Notes: a model not told the origin generated them from the letters alone. Positions 1 to 8,520 are shown, counted from the stretch's first letter. The stretch is DNA of 64,000 bases from Oceanospirillum maris DSM 6286 (GCF_000422865.1 NZ_AUGW01000013.1:100441-164440), one strand, 5' to 3'. Made by a program: numbers and translations.

Positions 1-1
1 T

Positions 2-1096
2 GGCGCACATCTGCGAGAACCAGGCCCAAGCTACAAAGGTAATTTGCGCAGCGAAACTAAAGCGGCATTAGCCGGTGGCTATACCTCTATCTGTTGTCGG
101 CCTGATACGAACCCCTGTATCGACAGCTCCGCCGTTGTGCAGCAAATTATGGATAAAGTTAAGTTACTGGGTCAAGCGAAAGTTCGCCCGATTGCCGCCA
201 TGACTAAAAATCTGGAGGGCACCCATCTTAGCAATATGGCTGGCCTACAGCACTCTGGCTGTATCGCTGTTTCCAATATGCGTAATGCCATTGAAGATAC
301 TCTGATCTTACGACGCTGTTTTGAATATGCATCCACGTTTGATCTGCGGGTAGTTTTCTATCCAGAAGATTCTTGGTTGCGCGGTGATGGTTGTGCCCAT
401 GAAGGTGCGCTGGCGACCCGTTTAGGTTTAGGCGGTATTCCCGCTGCGGCAGAAGCTATCGGCTTATCTCGCGTCTTGCACTTGGTAGAAGTCACTGGCG
501 TTCGGGTTCATTTTAGTATGTTATCCACAGCCCAAGCCGTTGAAATGATCGCCCGTGCCCAAGCTAAGGGGCTACCTATTACTGCGGATGTGGCAATGAC
601 GCATCTGATCTACACTGAAGCAGAAATAGACGGTTACAACAGCCAGTTCTTTGTGCAGCCTCCCTTGCGGAGCCATGCTGATCGTGATGCTTTACGTCAA
701 GGCGTGCGTGATGGCGTGTTAAGCGTGATCACTTCGGCTCATTTGCCCCATGAAGAAGCGGCTAAAATGGCTCCTTTTGCGGCTTCCGAACCGGGTATGG
801 CTACGTTAGAAACCTTGCTCAGCCAAGGTCTTGAACTGGTAAAAGCGGAAGTCATCAGCTTGCCGCAACTGGTTGAGCGCCTCACCATAGGGCCTGCTCA
901 GGCTATGGGGCTTGCTGTGGGGAGTTTAGCGGTAGGTCAAGCCGCTGACCTGTGTATCTTTGATACCGAGAGTGAATGGCAAGTTAACGATGATAGCTTG
1001 TTTACAGCGGGGGAAAATACACCGCTGATGGGCGCTTATTTAAAAGGGCAGGTGCAAACGACTTTAGTGGATGGCAGTGTTGTATTTGAGCGCTAA
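2..1096 (+). CDS. pyrX: Dihydroorotase-like protein, probably catalytically inactive (PyrC'/PyrX type), 5' end outside window
   Basis: The reading frame is open from base 2, so the true start lies left of the window. The first visible residues match the dihydroorotase LREPG motif, and the amidohydrolase fold follows, ending in a typical C-terminal segment (AADLCIFD). In active class I enzymes the motif is HxHLREPG. Here the first His is Gly (GAHLREPG), and the later DHAPH motif carrying the catalytic Asp reads AHLPH. Loss of a metal ligand and of the catalytic Asp is what is known for the non-catalytic dihydroorotase homologue that pairs with aspartate transcarbamoylase in Pseudomonas. I infer that role, with pyrB expected just upstream, out of view. 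A divergent active enzyme is less likely. Confidence 0.85.
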   Translation, partial: GAHLREPGPSYKGNLRSETKAALAGGYTSICCRPDTNPCIDSSAVVQQIMDKVKLLGQAKVRPIAAMTKNLEGTHLSNMAGLQHSGCIAVSNMRNAIEDTLILRRCFEYASTFDLRVVFYPEDSWLRGDGCAHEGALATRLGLGGIPAAAEAIGLSRVLHLVEVTGVRVHFSMLSTAQAVEMIARAQAKGLPITADVAMTHLIYTEAEIDGYNSQFFVQPPLRSHADRDALRQGVRDGVLSVITSAHLPHEEAAKMAPFAASEPGMATLETLLSQGLELVKAEVISLPQLVERLTIGPAQAMGLAVGSLAVGQAADLCIFDTESEWQVNDDSLFTAGENTPLMGAYLKGQVQTTLVDGSVVFER

Positions 1097-1114
1097 GACT
1101 GGATAGGCAAGAGT

Positions 1115-1138
1115 GTTTATCAGATAATGCTGATAAAC
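1115..1138. repeat. Perfect 9-bp inverted repeat after the dihydroorotase-like gene
   Basis: GTTTATCAG (1115-1123) and CTGATAAAC (1130-1138) are separated by 6 bases. No T-run follows on either side, so it is an RNA hairpin or protein site rather than a clear terminator. Confidence 0.5.
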
Positions 1139-1148
1139 AAGCGCGATG

Positions 1149-1191
1149 CCCCTAAACTCCCGCTAAAACTGGTGTGAGGCTTAGGGGTTTT
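1149..1191 (+). terminator. Probable rho-independent terminator of the dihydroorotase-like gene
   Basis: CCCCTAA (1149-1155) pairs with TTAGGGG (1181-1187) and is followed by TTTT. The 25-base loop is long, so the call is moderate. Confidence 0.5.
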
Positions 1192-1364
1192 GTCCTTTAA
1201 AGCCCTAAAATTTATATGTTATCTTATGATGCTCTGTTAGAGTTAAAGCCTTAAAAAGAACTGTACCCCACAGTTATCAAGAACCACAGCAAGTAGCACT
1301 CTATTAATAAGCATCCTATCGGCTTGTTATCATAGAGGATTATGGAATTTCAGCGAGGGAGTTT

Positions 1365-2345
1365 ATGAACGCAGTTAGCCCAGAAAAACAAGCCATTCTG
1401 TTGGAAAGCGGCACCAACGAACTGGAAATAATTGAGTTTCAACTGCGCAAACAGCTTCCTGATGGCGGTGAGAAAATCAGTTATTACGGTATTAACGTCG
1501 CTAAAGTACGTGAAGTGATCCGCGTACCTGAAACAACGGATTACCCAAATCCAAACCCAAACTTGGTCGGGGTCTTTTCCTTGCGGGATAGTATGATTCC
1601 CCTTGTTGATCTGGGTGGTTGGCTCGGTATTAAAACCCTTGGTGCATTCGAGACTAAAAACGTTATCGTTACCGACTTTAACCGTATGTCGAATGGCTTT
1701 TTGGTCGATGGTGTTAGCCGCATCCATCGTATCTCATGGGAAGAGGTTGAATCTCCAAGCCAGTTCTTAGAAAGCGGAGAGCAAGACTGCGTTGTCGCCG
1801 TTGTTCGTCGTGAAAAACGCCTGATTATGATTCTGGACTTTGAGAAAATCATCGCCGATATCAACCCAGAATTGAGTATGGAAAAATATAATGTCAAAGA
1901 AGATCGTAAAGTGATCATCGATGACCGTATGACCGCTAAGCGTCAGGCCAATACTCTATTAGTTGTGGATGATTCCGCTTTTATCCGCAAGCTGATCGAA
2001 ACCACTCTACGCACAGCCGGTTACAATGTTATCGCGGCTAAAGATGGGGCGGATGCTTTCGAGATTCTGCAAGAGTTTGAATTGGTTGCCAAAGAAGAGC
2101 ACCTGCCGGTTAGCGACTTGGTTAGCATGATTATCAGTGATGTGGAGATGCCGCGCATGGATGGTTTACACCTTGTGAAGCGCCTGCGGGAGAGCAAGGG
2201 CTATGTTTCAACACCGATTATTATGTTCTCCTCTATTATGAGTGAGGACAACCGTGGCAAAGCCTTAGCGCTTGGTGCTAACGACACCATGACCAAACCA
2301 GAGATTGGTAAGTTGGTGGGGCTGGTGGATGGTTATTTACTCTGA
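1365..2345 (+). CDS. cheV: Chemotaxis coupling protein CheV (CheW domain + receiver)
   Basis: CheV couples chemoreceptors to CheA and is thought to tune adaptation through phosphorylation of its receiver. The 326-residue product has an N-terminal CheW-like domain (about residues 20-175) and a C-terminal response-regulator receiver (about 195-320). The acidic pocket is visible as VVDDSAFIR, the phospho-acceptor is Asp259 in ISDVEMPRMDG, and the conserved Lys sits in MTKPE. Length is normal for the family. The ATG has a GAGGGAG ribosome-binding site. It stands alone, facing the NTF2-like gene tail to tail, with no other che genes in view. Confidence 0.95.
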   Translation: MNAVSPEKQAILLESGTNELEIIEFQLRKQLPDGGEKISYYGINVAKVREVIRVPETTDYPNPNPNLVGVFSLRDSMIPLVDLGGWLGIKTLGAFETKNVIVTDFNRMSNGFLVDGVSRIHRISWEEVESPSQFLESGEQDCVVAVVRREKRLIMILDFEKIIADINPELSMEKYNVKEDRKVIIDDRMTAKRQANTLLVVDDSAFIRKLIETTLRTAGYNVIAAKDGADAFEILQEFELVAKEEHLPVSDLVSMIISDVEMPRMDGLHLVKRLRESKGYVSTPIIMFSSIMSEDNRGKALALGANDTMTKPEIGKLVGLVDGYLL

Positions 2346-2367
2346 TTTTTAAATTACGGTAATTGCA

Positions 2368-2431
2368 CTAGAAAGCGCCCGTCTTATATACGGCGGCGGC
2401 AGGTAGCAGGGCACTTTCTAGCGCTTTCTAG
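2368..2431. terminator. Inverted repeat between convergent genes, possible bidirectional terminator
   Basis: CTAGAAAGCGC (2368-2378) and GCGCTTTCTAG (2421-2431) are perfect 11-bp arms 42 bases apart. The CTTTCTAG half is also directly repeated at 2414-2421. It lies between the ends of cheV and the leftward operon. There is no strong T-run. Confidence 0.4.
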
Positions 2432-2473
2432 CAAGTCCTAGCTCGTCCAATTTTTTGAGTCTAGCCCTTTGTT

Positions 2474-3016
2474 TCAGGCTTTCCTTACGGCGCTTGCCAC
2501 TTTGGCTTTGATCCAGCCGACAATTCTGCCGAAGAAGGGCAGCTTCTCATAGAAGTGCTCCCCTGCATCCCAGTAATCGGTGTGATGAGTTATAAGGCCG
2601 TCTTCATCTTGTTCTATTTCGCTAACCCCAGGGAACTGCCATAGGCCGGTGCTTTTTAGGTGGCCACTAAACCGCCATTTTACAAGATAGTGACGGTTAT
2701 GCAGGTTGTCACGCTCTGGGTGTTCAAAGATCGCTTCAATAAGAAACCGTGCATCTTTTACCGAATGATGGAAGTGATTCAGCAACTGGCAAAAGTCTTG
2801 ATGGCCGTTGATGCGCTGGAAAGGATCTTTAAAGAGAATATTGCTATGCACGATGGTATTAATGGCTTCGGGCGTTATTTCTTTTTGATAATCAGCACTC
2901 TGAAAAAGTGCAAAATATTGTTTTAAAGTTTGGTGCAGCTGTTCATGCTGCGTCTCCGTAAGCTCCGTATTGGCCTGCATGATGGCAGAATCTTGCACCT
3001 TGGCATTAGCGTCCAT
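2474..3016 (-). CDS. NTF2/SnoaL-like fold protein, last gene of the sigma/ChrR-linked operon
   Basis: This 180-residue protein belongs to the nuclear-transport-factor-2 (SnoaL-like) family: a cone-shaped fold used for ligand binding or small enzymatic steps. The N-terminal helices (YFALFQSADYQKEIT) and the closing strands (WRFSGHL...ISEHTDYWD-like, read here as LITHHTDYWDAGEHFYEKLP) fit the family. Genes of this kind commonly accompany SDR, DUF1365 and cyclopropane-synthase genes under ECF11 sigma factors. It overlaps the SDR upstream by 11 bases, so the two are translationally coupled; AGAGGAACC precedes its ATG. The substrate cannot be read from the sequence. A short basic C-terminus (IKAKVASAVRKA) may contact membrane. 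Confidence 0.75.
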   Translation of the reverse strand: MDANAKVQDSAIMQANTELTETQHEQLHQTLKQYFALFQSADYQKEITPEAINTIVHSNILFKDPFQRINGHQDFCQLLNHFHHSVKDARFLIEAIFEHPERDNLHNRHYLVKWRFSGHLKSTGLWQFPGVSEIEQDEDGLITHHTDYWDAGEHFYEKLPFFGRIVGWIKAKVASAVRKA

Positions 3017-3821
3017 GTTTGGTTCCTCTGTTGATCAGTGGAAAGAAGATACTATCAGGTAACCATTTTAGCAGGCTCATGGCAATGGCCATTCTTGATG
3101 GAAATACGACCTCGAAATGTTTCCCAGTGAGACCTTTTATAATCGTCTGGGCGGCCTTGTCAGCACTGATCAGAAAAGGCATCTTGAAGTTATTCTCATC
3201 GGTCAGTGGGGTTTTGACAAAGCCTGGATTAATTAAACGAATATCGACTCTAGAATGATACAGCTCGGCCTTTAATGACTCGGCTAAGTTGATAAGTGCG
3301 GCTTTGCTGGCACCGTAGGCGCTGGCGGTGGGTAGGCCGCGATATCCGGCTACCGAGGCAACAATCGCAATCTGAACCTTTTTTTGCTGGCCGGGTTGAT
3401 ATTCGAGATGGGAAGACTGCTTAAGACAGAGCGGCGGTTTAAGATAGAGCGGCAATAACATTTCCAGAGGAATCGCCGTGCCAATGACGTTGATATCCAT
3501 CAGCGTTTTCAGAGTGCTGGCGCTGAACTCATTGGCAGCCATTGGCTGGTGGGTTCCAGCGTTAAGTATAACGCGATCAGGAAGTGTCTCTTCCTCGATT
3601 AATAGATTGAGACAGGCTTGTACTTGATGTTTATCGGTGACATCACAGGGAAGGGCAAAGATACGACCCGTTAAGCCGATCGATTCATCCACAACCTGTT
3701 GCAGCTTGCTAGCATTGCGGGCGCTGATTGCGACGGTTTTACCTTCCTGAGCATAAGCTAAAGCAAGGGCTTTACCAATCCCTTGGCTGGCGCCGGTAAT
3801 CCAAATCAATTCCTGCGTCAT
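3006..3821 (-). CDS. Short-chain dehydrogenase/reductase of the sigma/ChrR-linked operon
   Basis: Classical SDR of 271 residues. The NAD(P)-binding glycine motif is TGASQGIG near residue 9, NAG is at about residue 91, and the catalytic YGASK follows a conserved Ser. The PG-x-V-x-T motif after the active site (NPGFVKTPLT) is intact. A GAGG ribosome-binding site precedes the ATG. It is the fifth gene of the leftward operon, 61 bases after the secreted-protein gene and overlapping the NTF2-like gene. The family reduces carbonyls or oxidises alcohols; in this context a lipid intermediate is a reasonable guess. An in-frame 18-bp duplication (3421-3453) adds a PLYLK/PLCLK loop between NAG and the active site. 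Confidence 0.88.
   Translation of the reverse strand: MTQELIWITGASQGIGKALALAYAQEGKTVAISARNASKLQQVVDESIGLTGRIFALPCDVTDKHQVQACLNLLIEEETLPDRVILNAGTHQPMAANEFSASTLKTLMDINVIGTAIPLEMLLPLYLKPPLCLKQSSHLEYQPGQQKKVQIAIVASVAGYRGLPTASAYGASKAALINLAESLKAELYHSRVDIRLINPGFVKTPLTDENNFKMPFLISADKAAQTIIKGLTGKHFEVVFPSRMAIAMSLLKWLPDSIFFPLINRGTKHGR
3421..3453. repeat. In-frame 18-bp direct repeat inside the SDR gene
   Basis: TTAAGACAGAGCGGC (3421-3435) and TTAAGATAGAGCGGC (3439-3453) differ at one of 15 positions and lie 18 bases apart, so the frame is kept. Confidence 0.7.
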
Positions 3822-3882
3822 GGCTTTACCTCGTATTAATAGCGTTAAACCACGGTGGTGCTAATAGATAATAGCGATGATG

Positions 3883-4749
3883 TTAATAACAGCGCTGGCA
3901 GTTAAGCTGAATCCTAGAGCCGTCATCGGCGATAAAGCGCATCCGTACCCAGCGCCCATCATTGGCGTACCACACCCAAGTATCTTTAAGGTCGCCGGTA
4001 TAGCGGTAACGGGTTGCTGTAATATTTGCTTGGCCATCATAGACGGTTTCAATGCCTTCTTTGACCAGCGCAATACGATTCAGTTGCCCGCTTAACGAAT
4101 TAAACAACAGGCTTTGACCGATAATGCTGGGGTTATAGTGATTGCTTAAGGCAAGATTCGAAAGGTTAGAGGAAAGGCTCGATGATAACCCCTGATCGCC
4201 AGTGGAAAGTACCTTAATGGCTGACTTTGGCGGTTGTGTTTCTTTGGTGATTTTATCATCAAGCGACCATGCTCCGCCTTGCCAAAAGGGATCTCCGGTA
4301 CTATTTCTGGTACGTTGAAGCTGGCTGATGCTGATATCACCGTTGCGATCAACTTTGCTGCTAAAACGCGTCATTGTCTGTTGCTGCCAATGCTCTATAC
4401 CTTGATAGCGAAAACGGTAAGGGAAAAATAGAAAAGCCTTAAAGTCTAATGCCATGCTGCTTTCTACTTGCCAGTTTTCCTCCGTGCCTTTAAATAAAAT
4501 CTGATAACGCCCCACGGTTTTTTGGTTGCGAGTGACACTAAAGTCTATTGTCCCACCATATAATTTATTCCAATGGGATAGACTGTAAAAGTCGTGCTTA
4601 TATTTGGGCCGATGATCTATTTTGGGCTCATCGGCTGAAGCCATAACGCTCAAACTTGTGCTGATTAAAAGCAGCAATCTTATGCCTATTAGAAGCGACA
4701 ACCGCTGAACATAAATACTGAACGGGTGTTGGCGTTGAATCGGCATCAT
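3883..4749 (-). CDS. Secreted protein of unknown function (DUF6134-like), fourth gene of the operon
   Basis: 288 residues with an N-terminal hydrophobic signal segment (LIGIRLLLLISTSLSVMASA, residues about 20-39) and probable cleavage after ASA, which places the protein in the periplasm or outer membrane. The rest is beta-rich. It ends with a WVWYANDGRWVRMRF segment and a DDGSRIQLN close, which resembles the DUF6134 family as I remember it; that assignment is not certain. The start overlaps the cfa stop by one base (TAATG), so the two are coupled. In related loci this slot often holds DUF3833 or lipocalin-like lipid-binding proteins, so a lipid-handling role in the envelope is plausible but inferred. 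Two cysteines close the protein (NCQRCY). Confidence 0.6.
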   Translation of the reverse strand: MMPIQRQHPFSIYVQRLSLLIGIRLLLLISTSLSVMASADEPKIDHRPKYKHDFYSLSHWNKLYGGTIDFSVTRNQKTVGRYQILFKGTEENWQVESSMALDFKAFLFFPYRFRYQGIEHWQQQTMTRFSSKVDRNGDISISQLQRTRNSTGDPFWQGGAWSLDDKITKETQPPKSAIKVLSTGDQGLSSSLSSNLSNLALSNHYNPSIIGQSLLFNSLSGQLNRIALVKEGIETVYDGQANITATRYRYTGDLKDTWVWYANDGRWVRMRFIADDGSRIQLNCQRCY

Positions 4750-6056
4750 TACTCGGGCTTTTTCAAACGGAAGAGATACACATTAATACTTTCATGGCGA
4801 AACCCACTCTCGCAGTAACAAAGGTAGTAGCGCCATAGACGGCGGAAGCGTTCATCAAATCCCAATGATTGAATACTGCTCCAAGCGCCATCAAAGTTAT
4901 CCCGCCATGCGGCAAGGGTTTTGGCATAATCTTGACCGAAGGCCTGTTGGACATTCAGTTCCAGTCCTGCCTGTTCTGCTTGCTCTTGAACCACCCTTGG
5001 CGTTAGCAGCATGCCTCCGGGGAATATATAGCGTTGGATAAAATCTGCGTTGTTGCGATAATGTTCAAAGCGCTGCTCTTCAATGGTGATCACCTGAATA
5101 ACCGCCTCACCACCGGGGACTAAGCGATCATAGAGGGTTTTAAAATACGTTGGCCAATGGGCCTCACCAACGGCTTCCAGCATCTCAATGGAAACGATCT
5201 TTTCGTATTGTCCCGTGATCTCGCGATAATCCGTTAATGTTGTTTGAGGGTCGGTTAATCTTATTTGAGAGCCGGTTAATGTTGCTTCCCCTCGGTTATC
5301 CACCGCTTGTTTTCTTAGGCGGTTTTGGCTCCAAGCCAACTGCTCTGTGGATAACGTAATCCCGTGATAGTGGCTATCAGGGTGTTGATTTAACAGCCGC
5401 TCGGCGAAACCGCCCCAGCCGCAACCTATCTCCAGTACTTTATCTCCAGCCTTAGGATTAAGCAGCTCTAGAATACGGTCATATTTGTTGTGCTGCGCCG
5501 TTTGCAGGCTGTCATTGGCATGATGATACAGTGCTGATGAATAGGTCATGCTTGGATCTAGCCACTGTGCATAAAAATCATTACCCAGATCGTAATGGGC
5601 TGAGATATTACGGCGACTGCCTTTTAAGCTGTTGTCGTTTAAGCGGTGTAATAAACGATGCAACCAACGACCAAAGGTACTGCCGTCGAATATATCGTTT
5701 AAAGCCTGAGAGTTTTGCATCGCCCACTCGGTGACTTGCAACAGGTCATTGGTCTCCCAGTCACCTTCTATATAAGCTTCCCCCCAGCCTAGAATGCCGG
5801 AAATATAAGCCTTACGAATAGCCGCCGTGTTGTTGATTTTTATCGTCGGAGCAGGCACACCTTCAGTAATGCGACCAATGTGCAGGATATGATTATTGGG
5901 CAGTACCAATGTCAGACGACTGAGCTGAGACTTGTTCATAATATTGATAAGCCAGCGCCAAAATGGGTGACGCACCGGCTGATGTTTATCTGTAGATACT
6001 GAGTCCTGAGCCGCAGATCTTGATAGTTGTACGATAGAGCGTGAACGAGAAGGCAT
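4749..6056 (-). CDS. cfa: Cyclopropane-fatty-acyl-phospholipid synthase family methyltransferase
   Basis: SAM-dependent enzyme that methylates or methylenates the double bond of unsaturated acyl chains in membrane phospholipids. The 435-residue product has the SAM-binding motif LEIGCGWGGFAERL, the upstream HYDLGNDFYAQWLDPSMTYS block and the downstream IVSIEMLEAVGEAHWPTYF block, plus the QRYIFPGG motif typical of Cfa. It is about 50 residues longer than E. coli Cfa, partly from an N-terminal extension. A 21-bp tandem repeat (5231-5293) inserts an LT-rich heptad repeat after the SAM motif. AGAGGA precedes the ATG, four bases after DUF1365. Under ECF11 control such enzymes can make cyclopropane, 10-methyl or furan-type acyl chains; which one cannot be told here. 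Confidence 0.93.
   Translation of the reverse strand: MPSRSRSIVQLSRSAAQDSVSTDKHQPVRHPFWRWLINIMNKSQLSRLTLVLPNNHILHIGRITEGVPAPTIKINNTAAIRKAYISGILGWGEAYIEGDWETNDLLQVTEWAMQNSQALNDIFDGSTFGRWLHRLLHRLNDNSLKGSRRNISAHYDLGNDFYAQWLDPSMTYSSALYHHANDSLQTAQHNKYDRILELLNPKAGDKVLEIGCGWGGFAERLLNQHPDSHYHGITLSTEQLAWSQNRLRKQAVDNRGEATLTGSQIRLTDPQTTLTDYREITGQYEKIVSIEMLEAVGEAHWPTYFKTLYDRLVPGGEAVIQVITIEEQRFEHYRNNADFIQRYIFPGGMLLTPRVVQEQAEQAGLELNVQQAFGQDYAKTLAAWRDNFDGAWSSIQSLGFDERFRRLWRYYLCYCESGFRHESINVYLFRLKKPE
5231..5293. repeat. 21-bp imperfect tandem repeat, three copies, within cfa
   Basis: Copies span 5231-5251, 5252-5272 and 5273-5293 and share the core GGTTAATSTT. The period is a multiple of three; the repeat adds heptads of the form xLTxxxx to the protein. 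Confidence 0.75.
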
Positions 6057-6060
6057 GGTT

Positions 6061-6942
6061 CTAATCCTCTTTAGTCGTTATGGCTAAGGGCTGGCCTTTA
6101 GTGACAAGTGATGGCTGTGGAATGCCTTTGCGACTCACCAGTGGAATTCTTTTCAGCCAAAGACGAAGTGCTTCCCAGTGAATGCCTGCAATAACTTTAT
6201 AAGTGAACAGTGGCCGCTTAAGGGCCATACTGATTAAGCCCTTGGCTGTTAGCGGTGTGGCTTTGCCGGTCAGGTTGGCGTGAAGCAATAAGCCTTCGCT
6301 ATCGTCTTGGCGAATCAGCACTTTTAATTGCTCGCTGGGTGCTTTTATTCGAAAGCGATATTGGCAATCCATTTTGATAAAGGGCGATACATAAAAGACT
6401 TTCTTTGCCTGATGTTGCAGTGTCCCTTGTTTACTGGTTTCAATGGGCTTGGCTTCTACGCTGTAAATATGTTTTTGATTAAAGGTATTACTGACTTGAT
6501 ATAAGGTGCAGTACAGCTCATTTTTCGCGTTGTAGCAGAAGAAAATACTCGGTGGATTAAAGCTGTAGCCCAAATGGCGCGGCATGCACAGTAGTTCGAT
6601 GCGAATGGCAGGGGAGCAATCCTTGGTTGCCAGTAAACGCTGGGCATGCTGCTTTAGCGAATCACCTTGGTGTGTTACGTAATCACTATCGTATAGGCTA
6701 AATAATCCTGATCGGTTGTAGCCTAATAATCGCATTCCCCAGCGTTTACCTAATGTCTGTTCTAGATCGCCAAGCTCATCTAGATCCAGCAAAAAAGTAC
6801 CGACTTGATAGGTGAATTTATGTGCCACAGGCTTCACTCTATGGTGCATGACCGTGCTGTAATACAGGCGGCTATGGCCTGTATTGATAGGCTCTTTTGT
6901 GGTTATCTTGGCAGCGGTATTTGTGGGCATGTTGGTCGGCAT
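6061..6942 (-). CDS. DUF1365 family protein
   Basis: DUF1365 protein of about 293 residues. The family block YYSTVMHHRVKPVAHKF near the N-terminus and the GYSFNPPSIFFCYN block in the middle are diagnostic. No reaction is firmly established for the family; it travels with the FAD oxidoreductase and Cfa in light- and oxidative-stress regulons. I place the start at the ATG ending at 6942, because AAGGAAG sits 6 bases upstream. A GTG further upstream, at 6963, lies exactly at the stop of the previous gene and has no ribosome-binding site. A short MPTN/MPTN repeat follows the start. It sits between the oxidoreductase and cfa in one operon. Confidence 0.88.
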   Translation of the reverse strand: MPTNMPTNTAAKITTKEPINTGHSRLYYSTVMHHRVKPVAHKFTYQVGTFLLDLDELGDLEQTLGKRWGMRLLGYNRSGLFSLYDSDYVTHQGDSLKQHAQRLLATKDCSPAIRIELLCMPRHLGYSFNPPSIFFCYNAKNELYCTLYQVSNTFNQKHIYSVEAKPIETSKQGTLQHQAKKVFYVSPFIKMDCQYRFRIKAPSEQLKVLIRQDDSEGLLLHANLTGKATPLTAKGLISMALKRPLFTYKVIAGIHWEALRLWLKRIPLVSRKGIPQPSLVTKGQPLAITTKED

Positions 6943-6962
6943 AGAGTACTTCCTTTTATTCA

Positions 6963-8474
6963 CTACTGCTGTTTATTACTGCTTAGAGTTAATCCTTTAC
7001 GAATAGACTCCGGCCAATAAATACGGCCAGATTCATCCTCAACTTGCCACGGGCGGCGCACGTCCCCTAGGGCTTCTGCCACAGCGAGGCCGGATTGTAA
7101 GCCATCCTCATGAAAACCATAGCCAAAATAGCTGCCGCAGAACCATGTGTTTTGCTGGCCTTGTAATTGATGGAGTTCTTTTTGAGCGGCGATGGCATTA
7201 CGATCAAATACCGGATGATCATATAAAAAGCTGCAATGAATGCTGCCTTCTTCCGGCTCGATCGGTGGGTTCAGGGTGACAATCATCGGTTGATCTGTAT
7301 CTAGCGCCTGTAGTTTGTTCATCCAATAACTAACCGCTAAAGATTGCTGATCACGCAGGTCGTCATCTCGGCCTCTTAGGTAGTTCCAGCTTGACCAAAC
7401 CTTACGGTTTTTGGGCATAAGCGCGGTATCGCTATGCAAAATAGCTTTGTTACGCTGATAGCCAAAAGCTCCCAGTAAGTGTTGTTCCTGCTGGGTTGGG
7501 TTGGCTAATAATTGCAGTGCTTGGTCGGCATGACAGGCCAGAACCACATCATCAAACTCCCGCTGTTCGCCGCGGGAGTCGACGACGGTTACTTTGCTGT
7601 TTTTTCCGGCCTTATCTTGGGCGCGAATGATTTGACGTACCCCCAAATTACAAAATGTAGCCGGTTGAATTTCATGGATCAGTTTGCTGACATACTCACG
7701 GCTACCACCGCGAACAGAGTGCCATTGAGGCCGGTCATCAACCTGTAGTAAGCCATGGTTTTTACAGAAGCGAAGAAAGGCTAGGGCAGGATAATCCATC
7801 ATTTGATCCGCAGGCGTTGACCAAATGGCGGCCCCCATTGGAATCAGGTGTAGGTCTCGGAAGTCATCGGAGTAATGATGGTTTTTTAGCAGCTCTCCAA
7901 GGGTTACGTCCTCAGATAGCACGGCCTGCCAGCTTTCAGATTCTTTATAGAAACGCAGCACATCTTTTAACATGCGCCAAATGCGAGGATTAAATACGTT
8001 GCCCAATGAGGGAAAAATACCCCGTAGGCCATTACCATTATATTCTATGCGGCCTTCCTCTGCGGAGACGGCAAATGACATCTCAGTCGCGGCTGTATCA
8101 ACATTAAGGTGCTTAAACAGTGCGGTTAAATTAGGGTAGTTCGTTGGGTTGTAAACAATAAAACCTGTATCGACAGGAATAAGGCCATCGGGCGTATTAA
8201 CGGTTACCGTATTGGAGTGGCCGCCAAAACGGTCGTCTTTCTCAAATAAAGTGACCGAGTGTTTTTTGCTTAACAGCCAAGCGGCAGAGAGTCCTGCGAT
8301 TCCCGAGCCGATCACGGCAATGGTTTTGCCGTTACTGCGGCCTCTGTTATCAAAGGCGGAGTGGCCAGCAGATAGAGCGGTTTCAATATTTGATACGTCA
8401 GCCTCAGAACTTGATACGTCAGTTCCAGAGTTTGACAAGCTAGACACAGAGTGACCGGTAACGGAAGGGGCCAT
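6963..8474 (-). CDS. FAD-dependent (amine-oxidase-like) oxidoreductase, first gene of the operon
   Basis: 503 residues with a dinucleotide-binding fold at about residue 52 (IAVIGSGIAGLSAAWLL), the GG-H-S-N motif (DDRFGGHSNTV) and a C-terminal FAD-contact region (NTWFCGSYFGYGFHEDGLQSG). This is the family found beside DUF1365 and Cfa and often annotated NAD/FAD-binding protein; relatives in Rhodobacter are implicated in further desaturation of methylated acyl chains, which I offer only as context. The first 50 residues are a Ser/Asp-rich tail built from a 21-bp repeat (8389-8451) and are probably disordered. GGAG lies 8 bases before the ATG. The promoter at 8521-8549 reads into it. Confidence 0.88.
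   Translation of the reverse strand: MAPSVTGHSVSSLSNSGTDVSSSEADVSNIETALSAGHSAFDNRGRSNGKTIAVIGSGIAGLSAAWLLSKKHSVTLFEKDDRFGGHSNTVTVNTPDGLIPVDTGFIVYNPTNYPNLTALFKHLNVDTAATEMSFAVSAEEGRIEYNGNGLRGIFPSLGNVFNPRIWRMLKDVLRFYKESESWQAVLSEDVTLGELLKNHHYSDDFRDLHLIPMGAAIWSTPADQMMDYPALAFLRFCKNHGLLQVDDRPQWHSVRGGSREYVSKLIHEIQPATFCNLGVRQIIRAQDKAGKNSKVTVVDSRGEQREFDDVVLACHADQALQLLANPTQQEQHLLGAFGYQRNKAILHSDTALMPKNRKVWSSWNYLRGRDDDLRDQQSLAVSYWMNKLQALDTDQPMIVTLNPPIEPEEGSIHCSFLYDHPVFDRNAIAAQKELHQLQGQQNTWFCGSYFGYGFHEDGLQSGLAVAEALGDVRRPWQVEDESGRIYWPESIRKGLTLSSNKQQ
8389..8451. repeat. 21-bp imperfect tandem repeat encoding the N-terminal tail of the oxidoreductase
   Basis: Copies at 8389-8409, 8410-8430 and 8431-8451. The first two share TTGATACGTCAG; the third is more diverged. 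The result is a Ser/Asp/Val heptad repeat in the protein. Confidence 0.75.
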
Positions 8475-8520
8475 AAAAGACGCTCCAAAATAAGCTGATG
8501 ATTCATAATCTACTGACTCA

